64,000 nt of DNA. It comes from Megamerina dolium (Eukaryota; Arthropoda; Insecta; Diptera; Megamerinidae). The DNA lies in contig OY978525.1 of assembly GCA_963854835.1 (NCBI GenBank), positions 95,694,136 to 95,758,135 on the forward strand, given 5' to 3'. This document shows, in pieces, positions 11,514 through 25,769 of this stretch (positions within the stretch are counted from its first letter, which is position 1; each line of letters begins with the position of its first letter). The notes under the pieces were generated by a model, which worked only from the letters and a program-made list of their open reading frames with translations, was not told the DNA's origin and did not search any database. The position numbers and the translations under genes were made by a program.

Positions 11514-12430
11514 CTATTCGAAAAAATCCACGCTATACAGTGAAGTGTATATGGGATTGTAAGGCAAAATACTCCAAAACTAGTAAATTTGGAATGCTTG
11601 TTTTTACAAATAATATGATCATCTCTAGTAGTTACCTCTTTCCACCCATAATAGTATCGTGCAACAATTAAAATTGTGACGAAAGAAAGAAGAATGCAAA
11701 ATGAGTCCATTACAAATAGTTGGCCTACGATTAAATTGCCATTGAATTACTATAAACTATCTACTATTGCAGATGTTTAAACATCTGAATGTGGACATCA
11801 CTACATTCAGTAAAAATTCTGTTTAAGCCTATTGATACTGATTAACGTACTCTGACAGTATATTGTAGTATTTCGTATTTCTTTAAGTAATGAGATATGA
11901 TCGGTTTAGTGGTTATGTGAGTGATGGTCACTTGCAATTGTTGTATGGCAATCTCAGTTGTTACGCGTATCGCTTAGCATACATTAGGCCTAATACCAAA
12001 TATTGTAGTCAAATAAATGCGCTTTTGCGACAATTTCAGCCGTGCAGCAATTCCACAATATGCCGTAGCTCTACATATAATCGAAATAAACCAACAATAG
12101 CGAAGCTTATGTGATAAAAATCGCTCATGTATTGACACGTATTTTGCTGTAAATGATATGCTGTAACTAATGATTTTCTTAAATTTCTGTAATATAAATA
12201 TATACTTTAATATTGCTAAAGCACACTAAAAGTCACTTGTCACTTGTTATGTATTGTAAGTGTGTTACGCAGGGCGTATGAGTAACATGTATGTATGTCC
12301 TAAATTATAAACATTTCCAAATGATAAAATAAATCTTTTCTAGGTCAATATTTGTAATTTTGCAAATTTGAGCGAAGGTTCCACTGAGCTATAATTATAC
12401 TGATCACATATATTGAGGCCCAAATATTTT
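11514..12430. other. AT-rich noncoding DNA
   Basis: No recognisable gene or element. The frame at 11890-12114 has no supporting features. Confidence 0.4.
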
Positions 12431-12800
12431 TGCAATAATGTCTAAAGATGTACAATCGCTTTTCGGCAATATTGCAAAAAAAAAAATTAATAAGGTCAAA
12501 AAAATTGTATGGATAAGATTTTCAACATTATTGCAATTAGTTTTGCAATAACGTCGACGCTAAACATTGCCGTTAAAACTAAAATTGCAAAAGTGTGGTT
12601 TCGATATTATTCCTAAATTGCAAAAATGTGTGCAATAATATCGTAAAATTTCTTTTTTATACAAAAAGGTTCGTCATCATTATGAAATATTATTGAAAAG
12701 ATTCGTATAAAGGTTTATAATATCGAAGAAATATTATCAATAATGTCAAAAACATTTCCATATAAAAAACTTTAACAAATCACTCAAATATATTGAATAT
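12431..12800. repeat. AT-rich dispersed repeat with TTGCAAT/ATTGCAA and CAATAATGTC motifs
   Basis: Repeated CAATAATGTC/GACATTATTG and ATTGCAAAA motifs in both orientations. One segment (GTATGGATAAGATTTTCAAC at about 12508-12527) recurs near 33773-33794 with few differences. It is probably an old non-autonomous DNA element, class unknown. Confidence 0.45.
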
Positions 12801-13903
<1,103 letters not shown>

Positions 13904-13906
<3 letters not shown>

Positions 13907-16900
13907 ACCGTATGTGTATACTGTGTATAACCGACTGACTATATGTCTGTATTGTAGGTGCTGAGATTTGTTGTACATATTTTTGTAAAAAGATGGGTGA
14001 TGTGCTATGTGCTACATACAGCGATATATCGCAACGAGGTCTCGCTCTCAAATCAATATTTTGTGCGACACATGCTCCCACATAAACAGACAAATAAACA
14101 ATAACAACAACAACAACAGCAACAACAACAACAATAAGAAACATCAAAGTTACGTTAACTTTTATTTGGGAATATGTCTCAACGCACACACTCAATACAT
14201 ATATTGCATCTGAAGGAAAGAGCGATAAAATAACATCTTCCCAGCTTGATTTGATTTTGAGTATACAAGGATAATATGCTAGGATGTGCTTACTGTACGC
14301 ACAAAGGCACGTTTACATATATCTATGTAATTTCATATTGCCATTCTTGTATTTGTTGTTCGCTCATTTGCTGGCTTGTGCTCATTCTCTTAAATATTTT
14401 GTTGTTTTTCAGTTTTAATGGATTCTATGGAATCAGGGTGGAATACTCTCTCGTTCTATTTATCTCTCACTTATTGTGTTTGTGTGTGTGTTGACAATGT
14501 TGACAGCAAACGACAATGATGATGATGATGATGATGATGATGATTATGAGGATGCAGCTATTTGGTATTGCTGTTGGTCCTGCTGCTCCTGCTGCTGTTG
14601 AAGTTAGTGTTAATATGATAATAGCAATAGGCTTTATTTGAGTGCTCGTGGTTGTTATGGCATTGCTGTTGTACTCTGCAGTATTAGATTGGCTGATGTT
14701 AAATTAGTTATTTCTGTGATATGATTTTTATTGTTGTTGTTCATTGAGTTCATTGGGCGGGTCGGGTCATATGTTTTGATCCCCAATATGTGTACCTCAA
14801 TAGCAACAATAAGAGCAAACCCTAAATAAGACAAATTGCCAAAGAAAAGAGATAGGAAATTTCATTGTCGATTCATCATTATTCGATGTGAAGTAGTTAG
14901 TAGAAGTAACAGTTGACGTGAAGGAAGGTTAGCACATAGAGAAATGTCAAAAACAGATATGCCTCATATCCACTTACATTATATTTTATAATTTGACAGT
15001 TGTTGGTGTTTGTATTGTACACCTTTTTTTTTTTTGCACGCGCACACATTTGTATTTACATCCATTCGAGTAACTATGTTCATCTACACATATATATGTA
15101 TGTGTGTGTGAATATGATGGAAACCGTTACAAGGACAAGTTAAGTTGAATTCAAGTCGGGTTATCACACTCGCTAGCACACACAAACACACACTCGCATG
15201 CACATTCATACGATTGCTTGTTCTTCATTTTCTACTTCTTCTTCTTCTGTTGAGCCGAACCATACCATACCATACCAGCTTGTCATTCCTTCAGTCAGTA
15301 CGATTCAGTCAGTCAGTCAGCCAGTCAGTGAAAGATGAGAATAATGATGAAGCTACATAGCAGTTAGAAGCTGCAAAGATTTTGCGCATTGGCCACATAC
15401 AATCGCATACAAACTCTAAAACCAATGATGTTTGCTAAGTAGTCAACTCAACAGCAATTTGGATGAAGCTCATGTAGCTTGACTTTTGTGAATGAAAAAT
15501 ATACGAAATTGAAATTGACAGACAAACAGAAAAGTATGCCAGAAACAACTGCTACAATAACAAGAGCAACAATATAAAAGGATATTTCGCATACAACAAA
15601 AAGAAAAGTAATGCTCATACACACGAAAAGGTATTCGTATTTTCTTGGAATATTATATGTATCGTATTTATTAGTTACTCCCAATTCAAAATAGCGTAGG
15701 CTGACACATGTATACCATTACATACTCTCAAATATAAACGCTTAAATACTCTCATTCTGGAAATATGTGTAAGTGTAGCTACTATATGGGAGAGAGCAGA
15801 GCATGAAATGGGAATATTTTAGTATTTAGGACGCTGACCGATAATGAGTAAATGCGAGTAGGTACACGTTATATGCTGTGACTGTGATTTACAGCTCCAC
15901 GCTCTCACATTCCCACACAAACAAACATATATAAAAGCTTTCTTCCCTTTTGGTTAAATATTCCCATCAACAGATACTAGTCAAATGGGAGAGTTTACGA
16001 ATTGAAAGAGCAAATGGCATGAAAGTAATGAAATACACGATCCGCATTTAGGTTTGTCTGCTAGACGATTTGTATACAGCAGCTGTTGGTATATTCCGAG
16101 AATAAGAGATAGAGAAATGACAAAATACAGTAGAAAAAAAAAAAAAAATAAAATAAAATTTAATAGTACAAACAGCCGAAAGCACAATTTATCACGTTTA
16201 TTGGCCGTGTTCATTGTAATTGTTTACTGCATTTGTGTATGTGTGTGTATAGTGATTTTTTATTCATATACACACATCCATCTGTATAACAATGTTGCTG
16301 TTGATTGAAAGAAAATATAAATATAAATAATAAAGCAAACAGTGAAAAACAAAAAACACAGAAAATCAAATGAAAATAATAATAAGTATAATTAAAAAAT
16401 ATACTCGTTCTGAATATTTTCATAAAATTGTGTTAATATTTCTTTTCTTTTTCTTTTTCAAATATTTTTACAGAGTTCGTAAAGTTCATCATCATCGTTT
16501 GTATTAGTGCAGAAAGTATGCATTCTTCTAGTCTTGCTTAAGTTTTCATTCAATTATTGAAAATCTTTAACCTTAAGGAGAGAAAGAGTTTTAATAAAGC
16601 GAAAAACGTTGTCTACAATAACAATGACTAAATGATATTTTCGAAAAATGCAATATTTATTGTTGTAACAGACTAAAACTAAGTCTGTTACAACCTTTTA
16701 CATACCTACCTACATACATTCTATAAAGCATTCAACGTACCAACAATACATAAACACACTATAGCAAAACATGTGTATCATAGAAAAGTTCATTTGATTC
16801 TTCTTCTTCTCCTTATTGTCGTCATACAGTAATATCAGTAGATGTATACTCACATACACATGCTCGTGTAGTCAATCACTTTGTCGACAGAGAAAGAAGA

Positions 16901-17060
16901 AACAATCAAATGAATTTTTCACTGAACGTTAAATGTAGCATAATAGGAATTTTACACTACATAATTCTTAAATGCTTTATATATGGAAATGTACTAAAGG
17001 TGTATGTACTAAAGGTGTATGACTTGCAAACGTATTGCATGAGTAAAAAATGGTAATAAA
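13904..17060. other. Microsatellite-rich, TE-poor noncoding island
   Basis: Contains (CAA)n at 14100-14135, (ATG)n at about 14515-14542, CAGT repeats at 15293-15330, (TG)n tracts and poly-A runs. No exon or TE was recognised. Similar islands occur at 23.4-24.6 and 36-37.5 kb. Confidence 0.5.
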
Positions 17061-17780
17061 CCCTAACAATCGCTTGGTCGAGTAAGTCGTGACTCGTTGA
17101 AACGATCTTGCGAAATTTTTGAAATCGTCCAGTTCGAATAGCTTGCTATCCGAACGAGTGCTCTTATAGTCGAGTGGGCATTAATCGCTAGACGACTATA
17201 AGTAGTTCTTGGTTTAGGCGATGCTGTCTGTCTTCGATCGCTCGCTTATAGCAGCCGTCTGCGAGCCACCAGCTCTGACCGGGGTCATTTTGACCAACCG
17301 TATATACCAGGAGCAGACATCCACCACCCTGTTGATTGTTCCTATATATATTGCTAAAAGGTTTCCCTCTTCTAGGTGTGAGGCCGGGGTGCTGCATCAG
17401 GCTACCCTACACAACTATCAGTCGCTTGGAGACTTCTGCTGAGGCGAATCTGCCAGACGACTGATTCGTTAAGTGCGACCAGGTGGCACTGGTCAATGCT
17501 AAAAATCCTCATTGTATCAGTAAGGTTAGGTATTCTAGTTAGGGATAAAAATAAGAAATGGAATTTGTATTGAAATTGTAAAGAAAGAAAGGAAAATAAA
17601 ACAAAGTAGTAGTAGTTCCATTGATACCGAGCCGAACACTCTTCTAGTGTCGGTGAACTGATTGCCAATAGGCAATCGTGTGGAATTTGGTCCTCCTCCT
17701 AGAACAAGAGTTTTACGCTGCTCTCTTGTTTGACCCTGGCTGACTGAGTAATACCTCAGCTTTAAACAAAAAGCACGCTT
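17061..17780. other. GC-richer island with a chain of hairpins (unclassified)
   Basis: Successive inverted repeats are: 17132-17155 (GTTCGAATAGC/GCTATCCGAAC, one mismatch, 2-nt loop), 17163-17172 with 17193-17202 (CTTATAGTCG/CGACTATAAG, perfect), 17477-17482 with 17489-17494 (GACCAG/CTGGTC), and 17660-17677 (GATTGCC AATA GGCAATC, perfect). Composition differs from the AT-rich flanks. It could be a structured RNA gene or the end of an unknown element. No protein-coding frame is convincing. Confidence 0.35.
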
Positions 17781-17992
17781 TACAGTGCAGAAACCGCAGT
17801 TTTGGTTTTAATTACATCACAAATCAGAGTTTATGACTTGTTCCCAGCAACTAGCTTCGACCAACTAGTCATCCAATAGAAATTATAAATTACTGAAGCT
17901 GATAGACATGTGATATACTCAGAAATGTAGTCACCCTTGGACATTGGTAAAAGTCAAATAGAAAAGATTTTACATGCTCATTTAGGGTGACG

Positions 17993-18168
17993 AAACTTTT
18001 CATGGCAAGTTGTTACTGTCGGAAGAATTGCCAGTTGCTTGCCGACAGGTGGGTACCATTCGAAAGAAAAATCTTATCGATATTAAATTTGTTATGCATC
18101 AGTCGGGGATTGAACCACGACCTACAGATCAGAAGGCGAACACACTAACCACTGAGCTACGGCACCCA
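17993..18168 (-). repeat. tRNA-derived SINE, copy 3 (head half only)
   Basis: The minus strand carries a well-preserved head (GGGTGCCGTAGCTCAGTGG at about 18168-18150, B box GGTTCAATCCC) and the body to CTTGCCATG. The 3' half with the tail is missing, so the copy is truncated. Confidence 0.8.
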
Positions 18169-20414
18169 CGTCAATTGAAATATAGAAATTCTTAAAAAGT
18201 ACGTTGGAATTTGCTTCTGAAATATCATGTCAATTGATACAAAAATATTCAATAGTGTTGCTAACAAAAGTCATAAAAGGTGGCCTTTGATATATTTGTA
18301 TTAGCGTGAACGAAAACTATAAAAAATCGTGTGTACACGAAGAATTTTTCTGGGCTAAGTACTACCTTTGACCTTGCGGATCTAAGACAAGTACACGAGT
18401 AATCACATAATTTTGTGTGTCTTCTTCACTGAACAACTACAATAGAAATCGATTATTTGAAGTAGAAATTCATTTATTACCTATATTCGCCTTATTTATT
18501 ACTGAATTACTTCCTCCAGCGTGGTAAGTGTAAGTGTTTTGGGCCATTGAATAGGCGGTAGAAGCATCTAAAAGGCACATTTTTGCGACACCACTTCAGA
18601 ATGTGACAACTATTTTCTTTTAATGCAATGCATAAAAGTACAATCAAGTCTTTTTAAATGGAGATTATATCTGAATGGAATGTGTTATTCCCACTCATTC
18701 AATTTGATAAAAACATCTTTTTCGAAATGGTCAAATACAATTGCCAGCAGTTATAGACGAAATTGAGATCCATCTTATATTTAGAATCGTTTCTTTTTTT
18801 TTTGCCAGATTTTTTTATGGGAAATTTGTCAAACAAGTCGCTACTATATTTAAGATGACTCTTAATTTTGACTATAGCAGTTAGCCAAGATCTCTGTTTG
18901 AAATATTTTCGCTTAATAGTCCTTATTTTTTCATCAGAGTAACAAATGCATATTTGGTCTTATGTACCACGAAACGGTTCAACTATTTTCGAAATTTGAG
19001 CTCACAATTTGATTATTCAAAAACAAATACTTATAATTTCAAAAATTTAATATATTTTAATTTAAAAATCAAAATTTAAAGTCATTTTTAATGCAATTCG
19101 TTGGTAAAGGCTCTCAAATATGATACTATTTTCAATCAGTATATATGCAACACGTATTCACCTTCAACTGAACATAAAACGAATGTTATGAATGCTATGA
19201 ATGTTATACTCTAGCCTTACTTATGTTAGTATGTCTTATTATGTCTAGATAATACATCGATAGGTACGAGTATATGCACATGTCTGTTATTGACTATTGT
19301 ATCGTAGAAGAAAGAGATTTCCGTTCCAAAATCAAAAAGGGTGTGAAAGATTAAATGAAAGATCGCGTTTACATAGCCTCCTTTAAAAGTGTTGTTGCAT
19401 TGAGGTTCGAATGTATGTTACAATACACACCCTGCCGTAAAATTAAGATCTATTGTGTACTAGTTTTGTGGCTGGAATAAATCACCTAGTTTAATAAGTA
19501 GACAAACTTAGATTTTAGGTTCAGTAGTTTATTTAAAATGGATGATATACAGAAACCTGCAAGTGATTCTCTTTTAAGGCAGCTATATAATGTTACAAGT
19601 TAGCGTAGATGGTAGAGCGACAGTGATGCTGGGTACCCAGATTCGTATTGCGGGGAATAGCACAAAATAATGAATGAAAATAGAATGAAATGCAATGAAT
19701 GAAAATAGATTGTCCTTTATTCGCTTAAACGGATCAATCGATACTGCCTATGACATCGCCATTTGTAACAAAGGCAAATTGATAGAAGTGGAACTAGTTG
19801 CTGGTTCCTTAGAACTAGTGGAACTATTTGTTCCAAACTAGTTTTTTTTCTCTACAGAGAAATATACATATACAGATATATATGTATGTGTATATTCATA
19901 TAAAATTTCGTATCTATTTAGGTTAATTCCTATTAACAATACATCGAAAGTAATGGAATATATGTAGGGGAGAGTTCAATAAGTTAGGACAAATATTATA
20001 TCCAACCAAACCTTTGCAAAGTTTTGTAAAATATCAACTTTTGTTTACATGAATTAAATGAAATACTAACGATTTTTGCAGAAGATTCAAAGTAATTCTT
20101 AGGAAATGAATTAAATTAAATATAAATCAAAGAATGACTATATCAACTTTTGCCAAAGAAATTAGAACAGTAAGCCCTCAGAGTGATATCTCTAAAAATG
20201 TAATAGGAATTTAAATACAACAAAATATGTAGTTTTTAGTAGTAGTTTTATGCCTTTATAGTCATAGTCATTACATACACATTACTAAATTTTCTTAAAA
20301 TAATTCTTGTACTATGACTTTTTCACAATATTCTCCCCGATCTTTATTTTAACATTTAGTAAAAAGTGCTTAAGTGAAGAATATTTGAAAAAATCGATAT
20401 AATCTTGTAATCCA
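18169..20414. other. AT-rich noncoding DNA
   Basis: No exon was recognised. At 19590-19660 there is a weak tRNA-like stretch (GGTAGAGCG) followed by a duplicated AATGAATGAAAATAG. Inverted ACTAGTT/AACTAGT motifs lie at 19790-19845. These probably mark a decayed repeat. Confidence 0.4.
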
Positions 20415-20720
20415 TGCCTTTTATCTCCAGCAGAGGTGACAGCCCAGCCAGAATTGAATCTCTGTGTAAATAAGAGCAAAAAAGTGCAGAGCATTCGATT
20501 GTGTGGGTCTTACAAGTCTGACAAAAGTTTGACGAAACATGATTTGAGCACTCAAATTATCGAGTTGATGGCGCGCGACGAATTTAGTTTATTTGCGCAT
20601 ATCAAAAATAAATTAAGTGTTGATTGTTTTACGGTACTCGAAGAAGCGATTGATGTCTTCACATTGCATATTTTGCTGGAATGGAAAGACACTGCAAATA
20701 TTGATTCAAACGCATTCTAA
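20415..20720 (+). pseudogene. Orphan open frame, possible exon or gene fragment
   Basis: A frame open for about 100 codons ends in TAA at 20718-20720. There is no ATG near its left end, but an acceptor-like TTTTATCTCCAG (20419-20430) directly precedes GAG GTG ACA, so it could be a 3' terminal exon. The peptide is of mixed composition (motifs TKHDLSTQIIELMARDEFS and LEEAIDVFTLHILLEW), not low complexity, and has three cysteines. I do not recognise the family. A decayed transposase or retro-copied gene is as likely as a host exon. Confidence 0.25.
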
Positions 20721-21372
20721 TGTAGATTATTCTTTATGGAAAATACTGTGAAAGTCAAATTTTTATAATCACGAAATTTAAATAGTTGGACTTATAATTT
20801 CACTAACACTGTTAGTGTTAAGGAAAGCTGGAGCACAATTTAATTTTTAATGACATCACTAACAATAGAGGAAAGCTTATTGATTGAAACATACTTCAGA
20901 TCATTTCTATCAACCCGATTGACACATTCTGTGCTGCATTCCTATCTACGAATCGACCCAACCTACAAAGCATACCCCATAATATGAAAAGGTAGCCAGC
21001 TTTAAATCAACAGATATGATATGATAAGAAATATTAACCCCTATTACTGATGCAGCGGAAAGTTTTTCCATTGCGGAAGCGGAATCAATAAAAGAGGATA
21101 TTAAATATATGTATATAGACACCTCACTGCTCAAAAATTGTATGTTTAAAACTTATCAGCAGAGAATTGAGAATTGACAGCATTACCATTGAGAATTTTC
21201 TATATTTCTAATATAGAGTGTTAAACATATGCCATAAAGGAATGAAAACATGTGTATTGTTGATAAAAAATTAAATTGAAAAATATGCGATTACTTATGT
21301 GTAATGAAATTGACAAATATATATCATAAAGTCAATGTGTCAATTGGATTTTGTACAATTTTATGATGACAT
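20721..21372. other. AT-rich noncoding DNA
   Basis: Only a small inverted repeat TAACACT GTT AGTGTTA near 20803-20820 stands out. No gene signal. Confidence 0.4.
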
Positions 21373-21593
21373 ATAAAAATAAAATAAATATGTGGCACTT
21401 AAAGCCTCAAAGGGCTCTTTGGCCGAGCTTCTCTTCTATTACTGTTGTGCGTGTTAAATTTTGGACAGTAGTATTATTTTAGCCGGTTGCGAACTGCAGA
21501 ACTCTTGCGACATCACTTTTTCTGAGCTTTATCACAGAGTTCTTTTTTTTTAGAAGAATTGCCAATTACTTGCCTACAGGTGGGTACCGTTCG
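21373..21593 (-). repeat. tRNA-derived SINE, copy 4 (headless)
   Basis: The minus strand shows the 3' two thirds of the SINE, with the tail at 21373-21400 and the body up to CGGTACCCACCTG. The tRNA-like head is absent and the middle body carries a deletion. Confidence 0.75.
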
Positions 21594-23400
21594 TAACAAT
21601 AAACTCTATTCTACTATAAATGAATATATGTACATATGAATGTACATAAGAAAAGAAAACGCAGGTGCATATGTATGTACAAGTTTACATTAAACCCTTT
21701 AATCATATTGGCGTCGTTGTTGTCGCTACTCTTGCATTTTCTAGTGCTACTACTACTTCTCTTACTGTCCATATATTGCTATTGTTGTTATCATCATAAA
21801 ACTTAATACACATGTTGGGCTTAAATATAAAGTAAAACGGCTATCTGCAAAAATTATCACTTTGACATATTTTGAAAAATAATAGTGAATATGGGCTATA
21901 TCGAATGCTTTGTTGGAGCCTTATATTTACATATCAGATATTAGGGATTTGCATATCATATATCAGAGATAAGCCAACAAATACCATGTAATAATTGGGG
22001 TTAGTACATCTAATTTTAATTCAGCTCGATGCTGAAAACCAACATAATTTTTCAAGATAATTTTTCGAAGTTACCTTAACTTGCTTCAGCGGATTCATCT
22101 TTATGTCTTTAAAGGGGTCAAATCGGGTCGCTCCACTGGTCAGTTTATGTATGAGAGGTTTCTCTCAAATATCACATTACACCCAAGTAATTTTGTTTCA
22201 CTCTATGTAAAGGATTCCGAGTGAACAATACCCAGACTATAAATACGGAACGAAAACCTTTATTGTGGATCGACTATTCTAGATTTTTTGTCAGGTTTCG
22301 GGTCGTCTGCAAAGCGTCATTGCTGACAGATTTACAATTCATATTCATGAGCATAGCACTACTTGACGTCAGAAACTTTTGAGACAACTTATTTTTTTTT
22401 AATTCTTTAGAATAACCTAAATGACTGATGGAGCCCAAACTCAAAGTCACAAAAGAACACGAGCGATTTGAGAAGTTTAGTCCTGAAATTTTTTAATTTG
22501 AATATCAATAAATTCCTTTCTTGCGTGCCAACATTACGAAATTGTCATTGCTTCTGGCATTTAAAAAGCAAGGCGGAAATCCATCTGTAAAATGGGAAAT
22601 CTATTATCACCCATATGGGTAAGAAACGTACAGACACACTTAATGACCTCGACAAGACATAAGAATACCGGATCTAAGCTAATGTGGAGATGAACATAGG
22701 GTACAGCCTAATCAGCACCCTTACAGTAAGACGTTTTGCGGATCTGCAGATTGAGGATTGAATATAGGTAAGACGTTTTGAGGATCTGTAGAAATGTGAA
22801 GGAACTTAAGATGATCACTCACATCCTGCTATTACATAAGTCATACCTAGATGACCTAACTCTATTGTTAGAGGTTGTCATAACGAACTACCTAATTTAC
22901 ATCAGTAATACTGGTTGATTCGACAAGTAACCGACAGAAATAACTATCCGCGTGGTATCACAGAGGCCCAGCTTTATTATTATTATTATTAATACTGGCA
23001 TCGGTGTGGAGCCAAGATTCTCAGGACCAGAATATTTCGTTCACCGAACATTTAGTAGAATTTTTTTGGGATTTGAAGAGTTTTGTCCAAACATAATTAT
23101 AAAGCAGAACATTGCAAATGATTCCCCTTTTATTATATATAGAAAATGTTTCATAGTTGCACAAAACTATATATTTTGTAGTTATGCGCTTATTGTTATA
23201 CATCAGCGAAATACTCATCAGTTGATTTTGTTATTGTGTTTAGTATTATGCTGTTTTTTTTAGACTTACCAGTCAACTGCTTTGTTACAAAACGGAAGCT
23301 ATAAAACTCAGACACTCAACTATAATAAATGGCCATCCTCCCTACATAGTGGTAGAAAATAAAAACCCCAGAGAGAAAGTAAAAAAGAAAGGAAAAGTCA
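21594..23400. other. Noncoding DNA with a short tandem duplication
   Basis: GTAAGACGTTTTG is repeated at 22726-22738 and 22768-22780, each followed by a similar GGATCTG segment. The surrounding 22550-22950 is less AT-rich and may be decayed TE, but no motif could be assigned. Confidence 0.35.
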
Positions 23401-23627
23401 ATGAGCGTATGAATGAGCGAGTGAACGACAGAAGAAAGAAGGCCGACGAATATGCTCGTATTCTGTCACTTTCAATTTAGAATTTTCGTCGGTATTTTTG
23501 TCTTGTTTTGCTTTTTTTTTTTTCATTTTCATTGTTGTTGGTTGTTTGCCCTTCCTTTGCTATCTTCCCATTCATTGTGGTTATTTAATTTTTGGTCGAC
23601 ATTATTGTTGTCGTCGATAATATTACT

Positions 23628-23670
<43 letters not shown>

Positions 23671-23835
23671 GGGTTTATGGCAGCATTGGTGGTGGTGACA
23701 AAGGTGCTGCTAACATACATACTTAATGTTGGCCATAGTGGCAGTTGTCGACGTTGACTTTATCGTTGTCGTCGTCTTCGTCGTCATCATTTTCATTGAC
23801 TTTATTGTCATTACCGTTGTGATTATAATAATACA

Positions 23836-23887
<52 letters not shown>

Positions 23888-24560
23888 GATTGTATTTGAT
23901 ATTCGTATAACAAGCGTATTTTGTTGTCGTTGTTATTATTTTTTCTGCTTGTGCTTCTTCTTCTTCTTCTTATTATTATTATCATTATTATTATGCTGCC
24001 GATCTTAAATGTAGTTTTGCATTTGTTTGCCTTGTGTGTGTGTGTGTGTGTTGCATGTTTGCCTATGTATGTGTATACGTGTGTTAGTGCATGCGTATAT
24101 TTTATATATTTATTTATTTATTATTTCGCAATGTTTTTCTTCAGCTTTATTCTCTTGAAGTTTTTTTCCATATCTTGGGTGTGGACACTTCAAAGGCAAA
24201 CAACACACACACACACACACACACACAGACACACACGCGCTGACATAGTATAATCACTTTTTACCATACCCGCTCTTGTTGTTTTTGTTATTATCATCAT
24301 TACCATCGACATTGTCGTTGCTGTCATCTTTTTCTTCGTCTTCGTCGGTTGATTTCATTTAATGGTGTGTACACGACCAATGCATACGACCAACGACACT
24401 TAATGAGTTTAATATTTTGTTGTTATCATCATTGTAATCTCTTTTGATAAACTTCAATTATTCGTAAAGTTATTTTGTTGTTGTTGTTGTTGTTGTTGCT
24501 GTTGTATCTTATGCCGGCATAAGTAAATACTAACTTAAGGTACATGGACGCATAAGTCTT
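23401..24560. repeat. Microsatellite-rich island, (TTG)n and (TG)n
   Basis: (TTG)n lies at 23629-23667 and 23838-23887, (CTT)n and (ATT)n near 23955-23990, (TG)n at 24033-24050, (CA)n at 24206-24232 and (TTG)n at 24477-24500. The apparent open frames (Leu, Asn, Thr runs) are products of these repeats. Confidence 0.8.
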
Positions 24561-25074
24561 ATCATCATATCGAACACTTCATCACCTCACCTTAAATTGT
24601 CTTTATCTTGAAGTAAAACTTTATTGAATATTTAGTATGTGTTGCTTTGTATTTGTGTGGTGGCAAAGTATACGAATACACCTATATGCATAACAGTAAA
24701 TGTAAATAGGGTGAAAAAATGAATAATTTTGATTTTTGAATTGTTCAAATGGCAATGAAATTTGCATATGAAAAATGTTTATGAAAATTTTGATTTAATA
24801 ATTCTTCATAACTTGAAATATTAATGAATTATTGTTGTGATTTTTCATAGGCACTTAAATATTGTATATTAATTTTTAATGAATTCCTCATATTTGTAGT
24901 ACTACAATAATTATTACCGGGATTCTATTAACTTCCTGGCAATCAGAAATTCTAGAGACCATGTCGGGTTCAGATGATTTGGGCGAAAACAAAATGTAGA
25001 GGAAAAAATTTATCGAACGATTTTGAAACCCGGCAAGAAAGAATAAACTTACTGCATGGAACATCTAAATTAAA
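24561..25074. other. AT-rich noncoding DNA
   Basis: No recognisable feature. The last part may belong to the LINE remnant that follows. Confidence 0.35.
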
Positions 25075-25240
25075 ACGCTATCGCCTATAGTTGAGCAAAA
25101 TCACGTATTTCCAATACATCAATTTGGCTTTCGTAAGCAGCATATACAGAACATATAACTGTTTCGTTTGAGCGCAAGCATATGTTTATGATAAATCAAT
25201 GGCCTTCGACAAGGTATTGTACCTTGGCCTTAAATTCACT
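25075..25240 (+). pseudogene. Jockey-like LINE reverse transcriptase remnant
   Basis: One frame reads VEQNHVFPIHQFGFRKQHIQ, equivalent to the Jockey-clade motif around HQFGFR-KHST. A second frame continues with MAFDKVLYLGL, the degenerate palm motif A (AFDKVWH-GL). The frame change and stops show it is dead. Confidence 0.6.
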
Positions 25241-25769
25241 AGGCTCAATCCTCTTTGATAAAGGAAATTGGTTTTCCCGCCTCAAAGCGAAACACTTGTT
25301 AGACGAAACTTTGTGTAAATGGTCCCGCGTAAGCATTATTTCATCTGGTATTGTGGTATGCCAACAGCAGAATTTTCAGCACATGCCTTTAAGAATGGAT
25401 CATGATTATGTTGACATATTCAATATTACAGTTTGGTATTTTAGTTACCTGCGATTAGTATACAGAGTGCCACACCAGTCTGCTTATACCAACGGTCTCT
25501 GGCAAAAAAACATGAGGGCAGGGAACATATTGCAGACGTAGTTCCAATAAAATGACCATAAAGGAAATGGAATATGGTGCTCAGAAATGGTCGATTTATA
25601 ATTAAAGACATTGCTGAAGTCACTGAAATATAGTTCTGGTAGATTCAATTGATATTAAAAGACCCATTGGGTCTGAGGCTGGTCGAAACGTAGTCATACG
25701 TTTCAGAGACGATTACTCTGCTGGCTTTACATATTTAAAGTTTGTGGAAACATTATGTCAGCAACAATA
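25241..25769. other. Unassigned noncoding DNA between TE remnants
   Basis: Likely TE debris judging by position, but no protein motif or repeat match was found in the window. Confidence 0.3.

Noticed and set aside
19590..19660. Second tRNA-like sequence (GGTAGAGCG D-arm match)
   Set aside because: The B box and acceptor stem are not recognisable. Too weak to call a tRNA or a second SINE family.
23452..24253. Leu-, Asn- and Thr-rich frames
   Set aside because: Products of (TTG)n and neighbouring trinucleotide repeats in different frames.
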